Made by a program: the position numbers and the translations under genes. The notes beneath the pieces are model-generated. The model was not told the DNA's origin. It saw only the letters and a program-made list of their open reading frames with translations, and did not search any database. This document shows, piece after piece, positions 7,021-13,798 of a stretch of DNA of 13,798 nt. The stretch spans positions 1 to 13,798 of the forward strand of contig CAZTCJ010000094.1 in the NCBI GenBank assembly GCA_964612085.1, read 5' to 3'. Numbering within the stretch: position 1 is the first letter of the stretch; each line of letters opens with the position of its first letter. The stretch comes from CAZTCJ01 sp964612085 (GTDB lineage Bacteria; Pseudomonadota; Alphaproteobacteria; JAJFIK01).

Positions 7021-8487
7021 CTAATTCTTGCGGATGACCTGGGCGGCGCGCGCGGTCAGGAGCGGCCAATAGGTGTGCAGGCTCTTGCGCAGCGTTGGCG
7101 CAACGAACAGAACGGCCGCGGACGATGCCGGAACAGCAATCATCGTCACGAGAATAAGGGACACCAGGGATGGGGCCGCCCCGTTCAGTCCGAGCCAGGC
7201 CAAACATGCGGACAGCGATGCCAGCACCACCGCCATGGGGGCCAGACGGGACGGCCAGGATGTGAGCTGGCTGTCGCGGATCCCCCAAATCCCGGCAATG
7301 AGCGCCAGCGCCTCGCCGGTGACCAGCGCGGCGGCGGCATCGACGAGCGTTCCGCCTGCGGCCAGGACGAAGGCCGCCACCAGGAGACCGACGGGCCGGA
7401 TGCAGTTCACCACGAGCAGAATGCGCGTCTTGGCCTGACCGAGCAGCGCGGCCATCGGCCAGACCCGCAGAAACCGCAGGGCGAGCCCCATGGCAAGCCA
7501 CCCTGTCAGCATGACCGGCGGACGGTATTCCTCGCCGAAGATCAGCGTAATGACTGGAGAGCCCAGAAGCATCAAGGGCAGATAGATCACCAGTGTCGCC
7601 ACCGCCAGGGCCGCGCCGAAAATCCGCAGTCTTTGAGACAGTTGCGGCGGGTCGTCCTGGACCGCGGCGATCCATGGCAATGTCAGGGAGCTGATGACCT
7701 TGCTCATCAGCATGGTCGGCATGGTCATGAGCATGGCGGCTGCCGCATAGATCCCGAGTTCGGCCATGCCGACCTCGGCGCCGATCAGGAGCCGGTCTCC
7801 CTGTGCGGCGACGGCCAGCACGATACCATTGAGCATGAGCGGCCAGCCGAACTTCAGCGTTTGATGGAGCGCCTGCCGGTCCAGGCCGACCCGGTAACGC
7901 TGATCGGCAAGAAGATGACTGCCGACCATAAAGACGATGCTTTGCGCAACCGTTCCCCAAAGAATGGCCCAGTAATCCCGGAACCACCAGGCGGTCAGAA
8001 CGGCAACCAGCGTCCCAGCCAGTTGACTGGCGATGGTCACGCCGACATCGGGGGCAAAACGGTAGGCGCGCTGAAATCTCTTCACGTCCATATGGAAGAA
8101 GCCGCGAATGAGCGGCACGATCGCGAGCGCTTCAAAGGCGGGCGTTGCCTCGGGCACATCCATCAGCGCCGCAATGGGCGCCGCCGCGGCCCAGAGGATG
8201 AGACCGATCACGAGACCGCGAACGATCGTCACCAGATGGACGGTTCTCATCAATCCCGGCTCGTCCCCATTGCGGGCCTGAACGAGCAGCTTGTCGACCG
8301 AGAGTTCAGAGGCCAGATCGAGGACGGACAGGGTGGCGGCCAGCACGGCGGCAACGCCGAAATCGGCAGGCACCAGCAGCCGGGCCACGATGAAGTACCG
8401 GATGAACCCCAGCAGTTGAGCCGAAGCATGCCCGATGAACAACAGCGCACCGCCTTTTAGAAGGGTCGACCCCTGGCCTTGAGCCAT
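7021..8487 (-). CDS. Polysaccharide flippase (Wzx/MATE-type, polysaccharide biosynthesis protein)
   Basis: A 488-residue inner-membrane protein with about 12-14 hydrophobic helices, the normal length and layout of the Polysacc_synt/MVF flippase family. Family features: the N-terminal STLLKGGALLFIGHASAQLL leading into the first helix, the ARLLVPADFGVAAV loop (35-48) typical of Wzx/TuaB-like proteins, and a repeated two-bundle pattern with YWAILWGTVAQSIVF near 170 and KFGWPLMLNGIVLAVAAQGDRLLIG near 213-237. Wzx proteins move undecaprenyl-diphosphate-linked oligosaccharides from the cytoplasmic to the periplasmic face, handing them to a polymerase or ligase such as the protein encoded at 1417-2799. 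Start ATG at 8487 has AGAGGAA 11 nt upstream. It lies on the same strand as, and 185 bp downstream of, the large RTX protein gene, with a likely terminator between them, so it probably has its own promoter. Confidence 0.87.
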   Translation of the reverse strand: MAQGQGSTLLKGGALLFIGHASAQLLGFIRYFIVARLLVPADFGVAAVLAATLSVLDLASELSVDKLLVQARNGDEPGLMRTVHLVTIVRGLVIGLILWAAAAPIAALMDVPEATPAFEALAIVPLIRGFFHMDVKRFQRAYRFAPDVGVTIASQLAGTLVAVLTAWWFRDYWAILWGTVAQSIVFMVGSHLLADQRYRVGLDRQALHQTLKFGWPLMLNGIVLAVAAQGDRLLIGAEVGMAELGIYAAAAMLMTMPTMLMSKVISSLTLPWIAAVQDDPPQLSQRLRIFGAALAVATLVIYLPLMLLGSPVITLIFGEEYRPPVMLTGWLAMGLALRFLRVWPMAALLGQAKTRILLVVNCIRPVGLLVAAFVLAAGGTLVDAAAALVTGEALALIAGIWGIRDSQLTSWPSRLAPMAVVLASLSACLAWLGLNGAAPSLVSLILVTMIAVPASSAAVLFVAPTLRKSLHTYWPLLTARAAQVIRKN

Positions 8488-8526
8488 GTTTGCCTGCGTT
8501 CCTCTTACTGAGCGCGATCCGCAGCG

Positions 8527-8579
8527 ATGCCGTCATCCGCAACGGATGTCTCAAACCGATGGCATTTGTTGTGGCATTT
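8527..8579. promoter_or_regulatory. Operator-like repeat cluster upstream of the flippase gene
   Basis: Two direct copies of TGGCATTT (8560-8567 and 8572-8579) have a 12-bp period. CATCCG-CAA-CGGATG (8534-8548) is a perfect 6-bp inverted repeat, enclosed by ATGCC (8527-8531) and GGCAT (8561-8565). The cluster sits 40-92 bp before the flippase start on the minus strand, where an operator or leader hairpin would be expected. No well-matched -35/-10 pair was found (TTGAGA, minus strand at 8550-8555, lacks a good -10). Confidence 0.3.
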
Positions 8580-8651
8580 TTTGGCTGCGGAATACAGCCG
8601 GAACCGGGGGCGTCGGGTCCGTTCAACATCAGACAGAACAAACAACGAAGC

Positions 8652-8671
8652 CGTCAGGCAAGCCGCTGACG
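8652..8671 (-). terminator. Probable Rho-independent terminator of the large RTX protein gene
   Basis: On the minus strand CGTCAG (8671-8666), an 8-nt loop and CTGACG (8657-8652) form a 6-bp stem beginning 1 nt after the TGA stop. It is followed by the T-rich stretch GCTTCGTTGTTTGTTCTG. The stem is short and the T tract interrupted, so efficiency may be partial. It would separate this gene from the flippase gene. Confidence 0.5.
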
Positions 8672-8672
8672 A

Positions 8673-11600
8673 TCAGAAAATGAACGTGTCCATGTCGAGT
8701 TCGTCGATCAGAGTTTTTCTGACGATCAAAACATCGTCCGTTCCATCGATATTGAATATGACGTCTTTTTTGACCTGAGACAGATTGGCTTCGACCTCTT
8801 CAAAAGAAGCAAACCCGAAAGCCGTCAAATCGATGAGGTCTTCTTCCGGATCGAAATCTCTGATCGTGTCGGTGTCGAAGTCCGGAGCGAAGACGAATGT
8901 ATCGGCCCCGTCCCCGCCCCTGAGCGTGTCGTCGTCTTCACCGCCGGAAATGATGTCATCGCCATCGCCGCCGCTGAGATTATCGTCTTCAGACTGACCT
9001 TTCAGGATGTCTGCGCCGTCCCGGCCCCTGATCTTGTCGGTGCCCTCGTCGCCGCTGACGAAGTCGTCGTCTTCACCGCCGTCGAGTTTGTCGTTGCCGG
9101 TGCCGCCGATCAGACGGTCTTCCCCTTCCCCGCCTTTAACCTTGTCCGCGCCGCTTCCTCCGATCAGGATGTCGCTGCCTTCAAGGCCGATCAGCTTATC
9201 CTTTCCGCCCTCGCCGGAAATGACGTCATCGGATGCGGTGCCTTTGGATTTGTCTTTGTCGCTGCTGCCTTGAACCGTCACCGCCGCGTCGTCGTTGGCA
9301 ATCGTCCCATTGGCCACCGCTTCGGCAATGGAGACGACACCTTGCGACGCCCTTGCATTGCTCAAGACAACGGCAAAGGTTTCATCAGCCTCCGGCACGA
9401 AATCCGCTTTGGTACCGACCGTGATGGTCGTGAAGATTTCGCCCGGATCGAAATTCAAGGTCCCGGAAAGGGGGGTCCCGTCCGCGAAATCGTCGATCGA
9501 AACCGAGTTCTCACCCGTTCCAACGATCATGAAATCGACCGATACGGACGCATCCAGGGCGCCCGTACGCGTGACACGGAACGTTTGATATTGGGTTTCG
9601 AAGTCGCCTTCCGATTCAATCTGCGTCTCTGCCGTGATGGAGAGAAACTCAGTCAGCGGCCCGCTATTGTTGGACGGCTGATCCTGAGGGGGCTGAACCG
9701 CACCGCCTGTGTTCGTCCCGAGCGACGGGTCGATGCCGGACCCGGTCAGGGAGAAGGTGACGGTCGCCGTATCCGTCGCGCCATCGGAGTCTTGAATGGT
9801 GTAGGTCAGGGTTTCCGTAATGGATTGCCCTTCATAAAGGGCATCATATTGTCCGTGCGGGTTGTAAACGAAGATGCCATTGGCGAACACGGTCAAACGG
9901 GCGCCGGACGGCAAATCGATCGTCTTCCCAACAAGATCGGACTGACCGTTGACGGCGGCAAGCTCCAGAGTGGGACCGTCTTCATCGCTGTCAGCACCCG
10001 CCCCGTTATCGGCCAGGAGGTCGCCGGCCCATTGTTCGCGGGCAGGAATGATGATGAGATCGTTATTCGCCACCGGCGCCACGTTAGGCGGCGCCACAAC
10101 AGGAGGCGGCGTAACAACGGGCGGCGGTGTAACAACGGGCGGCGGCAGAGGATCGTCACCGGGCTCAGCCCCTCCCTGGCCGGGGGCCTGATCGTCATCC
10201 GGAACCACGCCGGAATCATCCGGTTCGAAACCTTCCGTATCGGATGTGATCCGCAGATTGTCAATCAGGCCGACGAACGCGTCGCCGAACGCAGAGGCCC
10301 CAATCGTCAGGTCACGGGTCTCATCGTAATTGATGAGGCCGTCCAGTCCCGATTGTTGGGCAATCTCCACATCGTCAAGCCACAGGGCCGCGATGCCCGT
10401 ATCCGCGTCATAGGTGGCGGTCACACGATGCCATTGATTGTCACCCAGCGGCGCCGCATCGCCCGACACCACGACCTGTGTCTCGTCTTCGAGGGTCAGA
10501 TAAAAGGAAAGCGTGTTGTCTTTGATTTCGATCCCGTAATGGAGCGGGATCCACAAAGGCCGCTGGCGATCTTCAAGCGAACCGTCGGCGCGGATATCAA
10601 ACTCGATCTTGAGTTGCGATAGTCCGCCCAAGGACCCATCGTTATCGACAACGATATGGTTCTCATTGGCCACAAAACGCGCGGCCTGCCCGTCGGGACC
10701 CGGACTGTAAAGACCGTTCCCGTTGGTCCAGACGCTATCGTGTTGCCATTCGGACTGGTCCTCAAGGCCGGTGTCGAAGGTGAAATCGACCAGGAGCGGA
10801 TCGGTCACGAAAACCGTGTGAAGCTGGGTCTTCGTGGTCCCTCCGGCGGTCGACTTCAGCGTAACGGTGTAGTGCCCGGCGTTATCATATATATGGGAAA
10901 CGGATTGTCCGACAGCAGAGGACCCGTCTCCAAAATCCCATTCATACTGGCCCGCACCCGAAGCCGGCTGACCGTCTCCGGTCACAAGCGACAGCGTCAC
11001 CTCGTCCGATTTCGCCGATCCGTAATTATAGTCCGCAAGAATGATCAGCTCATCCGGCGGCGTTTCGACAGCGCCCAGCTTCTTGGGTCCTTGCAAAATG
11101 CCCCCGGGGCGCGGCGCAAAATCTTCAAGCGCGCTTCCCCCGATAGGATCCACAAAGACATTGTAAACGTGGTCAGGAGCGTTCGGATTGTCGTAATGCA
11201 CAAATACATTATTGAGCGTCGTAACCTGACCGCTGTCATATGTGAGAATTTGGTGGGTCACATTGTCTTCAACGACAATGCCAGACGTACGCGTCAGATT
11301 AATTGCCGTTTGCTGAATATCTTCTTCACGGCTTATGACCGTATTATTTTTGATTGTACTGTCTTCAGCATCATACAAATGAATGCCGTGCAGGCTGCTG
11401 CCGACATAGAGATTGTCCGTAATGTGAAAATTCTTGAAACTGCCGATATTGTTGGTATTGGCGAATATGCCCTGGACGTTTCCGGCTGTCCCCTCGAACA
11501 AAGCATTGCCGGTGACAACGACATCGGTGACCGACTCGCCGGGATCGCCCACCCAGAACTGAATAAAGTCCGCATGATCTTCTTCCAGCGGCAGGAAGTT

Positions 11601-12209
11601 CGACATGTGGTTGTTATGAATAGTAATTTTACTTGAGCTGACGGCGTTAATGCCGTCGGAGCGGATATAATCGAAAGAATTCCCTGTTATTTTTATGTCT
11701 TCTGAGTGATCGATGATAATGCCTCTAAAGACATTATGGAAATCACTGTCTTTGATATAGACGCCCTCGCTGTCGTCAATAAACACAGCATAGGGATCGT
11801 TACCGACATTGCCATCGACCGACCCGGAAATCTCGGAATTCACGATCGCAATATTGCGGGAGTCGTCGATGCTGACTGTTCTGGTCCAAACAACCTCATC
11901 GTCTTCCAAGATATTTTTGACTTTGATATTGTCGAAGATCAGGTTGGAGCTGTCGGAAACAGTCAGCCCCGTGAGCTCGGCTCCGGGCTCGCCCCGCAGG
12001 ATCACGGCGCTCGAGGGGTTAACGTTCTTAAGATCGATATCCCCGTATCGACCTGCTGCCAATTGAATGACGGTACCCGGGAGGGCCGTCTCGACCGCAT
12101 CTATAAGCTGTTCGGCGTTGGTGACGATAACCGTAGACAGGCCTGTCTGCTTCACAGCCAGATCCGCGACAACCGTGAAGTTCTCGAACTCACCACTATG
12201 CGGGTTCAT
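8673..12209 (-). CDS. Large mosaic secreted protein: beta-helix, PKD, LamG, cadherin-like, Calx-beta, RTX repeats
   Basis: 1178 residues, no Sec or Tat signal. Domains in order: right-handed parallel beta-helix (~28-350; ladder of I.NS..S and I.GN.F rungs, with SDGINAV and DHADFIQFW); PKD (~385-470; WDFGDGS, HIYDNAGHYTVTL); LamG-like (~475-655; ending FVGLIDNL); PPPVVT linker (689-706); cadherin-like/VCBS-type (~709-823); Calx-beta (~855-975; ending GTIANDD); about 13 RTX nonapeptides (~987-1105); and a C-terminal DFDPEEDLIDL...LDMDTFIF segment typical of type I secretion signals. Beta-helix plus RTX resembles the layout of AlgE mannuronan epimerases and related lyases, but the AlgE catalytic DPHE is not seen, so enzymatic activity is open. 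Likely acts outside the cell on or within polysaccharide. AGGGGG (12218-12223) lies 8 nt before the ATG. The LamG/RTX pairing is shared with the gene at the left edge. Confidence 0.9.
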   Translation of the reverse strand: MNPHSGEFENFTVVADLAVKQTGLSTVIVTNAEQLIDAVETALPGTVIQLAAGRYGDIDLKNVNPSSAVILRGEPGAELTGLTVSDSSNLIFDNIKVKNILEDDEVVWTRTVSIDDSRNIAIVNSEISGSVDGNVGNDPYAVFIDDSEGVYIKDSDFHNVFRGIIIDHSEDIKITGNSFDYIRSDGINAVSSSKITIHNNHMSNFLPLEEDHADFIQFWVGDPGESVTDVVVTGNALFEGTAGNVQGIFANTNNIGSFKNFHITDNLYVGSSLHGIHLYDAEDSTIKNNTVISREEDIQQTAINLTRTSGIVVEDNVTHQILTYDSGQVTTLNNVFVHYDNPNAPDHVYNVFVDPIGGSALEDFAPRPGGILQGPKKLGAVETPPDELIILADYNYGSAKSDEVTLSLVTGDGQPASGAGQYEWDFGDGSSAVGQSVSHIYDNAGHYTVTLKSTAGGTTKTQLHTVFVTDPLLVDFTFDTGLEDQSEWQHDSVWTNGNGLYSPGPDGQAARFVANENHIVVDNDGSLGGLSQLKIEFDIRADGSLEDRQRPLWIPLHYGIEIKDNTLSFYLTLEDETQVVVSGDAAPLGDNQWHRVTATYDADTGIAALWLDDVEIAQQSGLDGLINYDETRDLTIGASAFGDAFVGLIDNLRITSDTEGFEPDDSGVVPDDDQAPGQGGAEPGDDPLPPPVVTPPPVVTPPPVVAPPNVAPVANNDLIIIPAREQWAGDLLADNGAGADSDEDGPTLELAAVNGQSDLVGKTIDLPSGARLTVFANGIFVYNPHGQYDALYEGQSITETLTYTIQDSDGATDTATVTFSLTGSGIDPSLGTNTGGAVQPPQDQPSNNSGPLTEFLSITAETQIESEGDFETQYQTFRVTRTGALDASVSVDFMIVGTGENSVSIDDFADGTPLSGTLNFDPGEIFTTITVGTKADFVPEADETFAVVLSNARASQGVVSIAEAVANGTIANDDAAVTVQGSSDKDKSKGTASDDVISGEGGKDKLIGLEGSDILIGGSGADKVKGGEGEDRLIGGTGNDKLDGGEDDDFVSGDEGTDKIRGRDGADILKGQSEDDNLSGGDGDDIISGGEDDDTLRGGDGADTFVFAPDFDTDTIRDFDPEEDLIDLTAFGFASFEEVEANLSQVKKDVIFNIDGTDDVLIVRKTLIDELDMDTFIF
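8895..9251 (-). repeat. RTX nonapeptide tract of the large secreted protein
   Basis: About 13 in-frame 27-bp units coding GGxGxDxLx-type nonapeptides, such as IGGTGNDKL and SGGDGDDII. Three units have GGEDDD or SEDD in place of GGxGxD, keeping aspartates but losing glycines. This is a calcium-binding beta-roll needed for folding after type I export. Confidence 0.85.
10092..10145 (-). repeat. Tandem 18-bp repeat coding PPPVVT linker
   Basis: Three head-to-tail 18-bp units encode PPPVVT, PPPVVT and PPPVVA (residues 689-706), between the LamG-like and cadherin-like domains. An acidic stretch with PDDDQAPGQGG precedes it. It acts as an extended hinge between domains, and copy number could vary by slippage. 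Confidence 0.8.
11160..12128 (-). other. Beta-helix domain of the large secreted protein, AT-rich segment
   Basis: Covers residues ~28-350. Hand counts give about 33% GC in 11701-11760, 42% in 11581-11700 and 40% in 11341-11400, against about 65% in the RTX part (8881-8940) and 63% in the DUF1800 gene (3241-3300). Asn- and Ile-rich rungs explain part of the drop. The codon ladder is intact with no frameshift. Confidence 0.7.
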
Positions 12210-12717
12210 CGATGCAGCCCCCTGACCCCTGCACTCTTAATCGCCGTGACCACAGCTTTGGTCGTCATATCATTTCATGGACGACGTGTAACCGTAGAAA
12301 TTCGGGACCAGGAATTGAAATCGGGGGTGGAGACGGATGGACAAAATGGGCGCCGCTCCAGGCTGGATACAGCACGATAGTCTGTTGAAACGAATGACGG
12401 AATATGCCCGGTAGACATCGACGGCTCAAAACGGCACCCGGCGCTCCAGCCAGCAGAACCACCGCATCATGACCATAAATTAACCTGGCATATGGGCGCC
12501 GCGGTTCATGTTTGCGCGCTTTATCTCAACACGACCCACAAAACGGACACGCGATAGGGACTCACCGATCCGGAACCAAGACATGGCCCGCGCCCCATGA
12601 CTGGCTGTGAGAGCCCGAACGCCGTCAGCGGCTCATTGACCCCAGCGCATGAGTTTGCCAAGGTCCCGCCGTCGAATTCTCGTCTATCGGTTGTCCAATC
12701 TTCGAAGAGTGGTAGGA
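12210..12717. other. Divergent intergenic region, 508 bp
   Basis: Space between the large RTX gene (-) and the glycosyltransferase (+). It holds an inverted repeat at 12261-12285 (separate entry), an AT-rich patch at 12476-12484 and the 9-mer GGCATATGG at 12487-12495. A 65-codon GTG frame on the minus strand (12265-12462) lacks a ribosome binding site and protein character. No RNA gene and no confident -35/-10 pair was seen. The region is long enough for regulation of both genes or a small RNA, but nothing proves either. Confidence 0.45.
12261..12285. promoter_or_regulatory. Inverted repeat GTCGTC-N13-GACGAC, operator candidate for the large RTX gene
   Basis: GTCGTC (12261-12266) and GACGAC (12280-12285) are perfect inverted arms around an AT-rich 13-bp centre, with AT/AT extending the arms if one G is bulged. 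Centre-to-centre arm spacing is 19 bp, about two helical turns, as for a dimeric regulator. It lies 52-76 bp upstream of the start at 12209. No regulator can be named. Confidence 0.3.
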
Positions 12718-13665
12718 ATGTCTCCTAACGCGCCAGACGTGTCTGTTCTGATTGTGAGCTATAACACGAAGGACATGACGCTGGATTGCATCCGGTCTCT
12801 CATCCAAGAGACGGTCAATACGACCCTTCAGATCATTGTGATCGACAATCAGTCGCCAGATGGATCCGCTGACGCCATCGCCGAGGCCTTCCCGGACGTT
12901 CACCTCATCCGCTCCGAAGAGAATTTGGGGTTCGCCAAGGCAAACAATGTCGCGGCCCAATACGCCACGGGCGACTACATTCTCCTGCTCAACCCCGATA
13001 CGGTGGTCATCGAAAACGCCGTCGATCGCCTGATGGCATTCGCCCGGGAAGCGCCGGACGCGAAAATCTGGGGGGGCCGGACGGTTTTCGCGGACGGCAC
13101 GCTGAACCCGACATCGTGCTGGGGTGACATGACACCCTGGTCGCTGCTGTGCGTCAGCCTCGGCCTCAATGCGGTCTTCAAGAAAAGCGAATTGTTCAAT
13201 TACGAATGCTACGGACAATGGCCCCGGAACCATGTCCGCCAGGTGGATATCGTGACCGGCTGCTTTCTTTTGATGAAGCGCAGCTTCTGGGAAGACCTTG
13301 AGGGGTTCGACCCTCTGTTCTTCATGTATGGAGAAGAAGCGGATCTCTGCCTTCGCGCCCGGCATAAAGGGGCGAAACCGACCATGACGCCCGAGGCGAC
13401 GATCATACATTACGGCGGTGCCTCGGAAAGTCTGCGTGCGGACAAAATGGTCAAACTGTATCGCGGAAAGATAACGCTCGCCCGGCGCCATTGGAGCAAA
13501 ACGGCGGCGACGTTAAGTACCATTTTGTTCAGAGCCATTCCTTACGGCCGCCTGCAGGGATACTCGCTGGCGCATTTTCTGTTCAGGCGCCCTCACCACA
13601 AGGCGCATGCCGATATGTGGCGCACAATCTGGTCGCGCCGGCAAGAATGGCTGAAAGGTTATTGA
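12718..13665 (+). CDS. Family 2 glycosyltransferase (rhamnosyltransferase-like)
   Basis: A 315-residue GT-A fold glycosyltransferase of the GT2 family, WbbL/rhamnosyltransferase-like. Motifs in order: VSVLIVSYNT (8-17) at the nucleotide-binding strand, VIDNQSPDGS (41-50), NLGFAKANN (69-77), LLLNPDTVV (89-97) with the DxD-equivalent NPDT, TGCFLLMKRSFW (180-191), GFDPLFFMYGEEADLCLR (196-213) holding the probable catalytic acidic pair, and HYGGAS (231-236). It transfers a sugar from a nucleotide donor to a lipid-linked or glycan acceptor on the cytoplasmic side; donor and acceptor are unknown. There is no membrane helix; the basic, aromatic C-terminus may sit at the membrane. The start at 12718 is preferred over an in-frame ATG at 12649: family homology begins just after it and GAAGAG (12704-12709) and AGGA (12714-12717) precede it, while 12649 has no ribosome binding site and would add 23 basic residues. 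Confidence 0.9.
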   Translation: MSPNAPDVSVLIVSYNTKDMTLDCIRSLIQETVNTTLQIIVIDNQSPDGSADAIAEAFPDVHLIRSEENLGFAKANNVAAQYATGDYILLLNPDTVVIENAVDRLMAFAREAPDAKIWGGRTVFADGTLNPTSCWGDMTPWSLLCVSLGLNAVFKKSELFNYECYGQWPRNHVRQVDIVTGCFLLMKRSFWEDLEGFDPLFFMYGEEADLCLRARHKGAKPTMTPEATIIHYGGASESLRADKMVKLYRGKITLARRHWSKTAATLSTILFRAIPYGRLQGYSLAHFLFRRPHHKAHADMWRTIWSRRQEWLKGY

Positions 13666-13666
13666 G

Positions 13667-13690
13667 ACGGGCCTGAATATTAACGGCCGT
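13667..13690 (+). terminator. Weak hairpin after the glycosyltransferase gene
   Basis: ACGGGCC (13667-13673) pairs with GGCCGT (13685-13690) around an 11-nt loop with one bulged G, just after the stop. No T-run follows directly; a T-rich stretch appears only near 13727-13737. It could be a terminator or an mRNA 3' end structure. The remaining bases to the window edge hold no supported gene; a TTGACA at 13762-13767 has no visible -10. Confidence 0.3.
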
Positions 13691-13798
13691 GAGATTTAAG
13701 TAAGACCGGTTTATCGGGTTCGATCGTTTTTACTTTTGTCTTAGGGTCTAGTGGAGCGAATTTGACATTTGAGTCCCCGTTGCGGCGCGTTCCGTTCT

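Noticed and set aside
7075..8460. 461-codon open frame on the plus strand
   Set aside because: Antisense to the flippase; its Q/H/R/G-rich composition is the complement of hydrophobic membrane codons.
8600..8623. EcfG-like promoter GGAAC-N15-CGTT on the plus strand
   Set aside because: Spacer is shorter than the usual 16-17 nt and it points antisense into the large RTX gene with no + strand gene downstream.
8486..8683. 65-codon frame on the plus strand between flippase and large RTX gene
   Set aside because: Overlaps the start of the flippase gene and the stop of the RTX gene, and lies across the putative terminator; no protein character.
9270..10622. 450-codon open frame on the plus strand
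   Set aside because: Antisense to the Calx-beta, cadherin-like and LamG-like parts of the large secreted protein; arginine-rich with no motif.
12265..12462. 65-codon frame on the minus strand in the intergenic region
   Set aside because: GTG start with no ribosome binding site and no recognisable protein features; likely chance.
13762..13767. Perfect TTGACA -35 near the right edge
   Set aside because: The expected -10 position about 17 bp on is GC-rich (GCGCGT), so no promoter can be supported within the window.

Overview
The window looks like a surface-polysaccharide and secreted-protein locus from a GC-rich Gram-negative bacterium, most likely an alphaproteobacterium. That placement is inferred from the high GC of most genes, the RTX/LamG protein style, and the pairing of DUF1800 and DUF1501 genes. 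No rRNA or housekeeping marker is present to fix the taxon. No tRNA, rRNA, CRISPR array, insertion sequence or integrase was seen.

Layout from left to right. (1) The 3' end of a large secreted protein gene (+, open at the left edge), with the tail of a LamG-like domain followed by about 18 RTX calcium-binding nonapeptides. (2) An O-antigen ligase/polymerase-type membrane protein (-), which converges with gene 1 over a strong inverted repeat. (3) A divergent intergenic region of about 350 bp, then a three-gene + strand unit: DUF1800 protein, DUF1501 protein with a Tat-like signal, and a left-handed beta-helix O-acetyltransferase. (4) A Wzx-type polysaccharide flippase (-). (5) A 1178-residue mosaic secreted protein (-): beta-helix, PKD, LamG, proline linker, cadherin-like domain, Calx-beta, RTX repeats and a type I secretion C-terminus. 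(6) An intergenic region of about 500 bp, then a family 2 glycosyltransferase (+). The last 130 bp hold no gene that can be supported.

How the genes fit together (inference): the glycosyltransferase builds a glycan on a lipid carrier, the flippase moves it across the inner membrane, and the polymerase/ligase joins or attaches it. The acetyltransferase could decorate it. The two RTX proteins are probable type I secretion substrates that could bind or process surface polysaccharide. The DUF1800/DUF1501 pair has no established function; its position inside this locus makes a periplasmic or surface role in glycan handling the natural hypothesis. The pathway is incomplete here: no initiating phosphoglycosyltransferase, Wza/Wzc export genes, sugar-nucleotide genes or type I secretion ABC transporter are present.

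The long reading frames opposite the coding genes (up to 577 codons) are GC-driven shadows and are not annotated.
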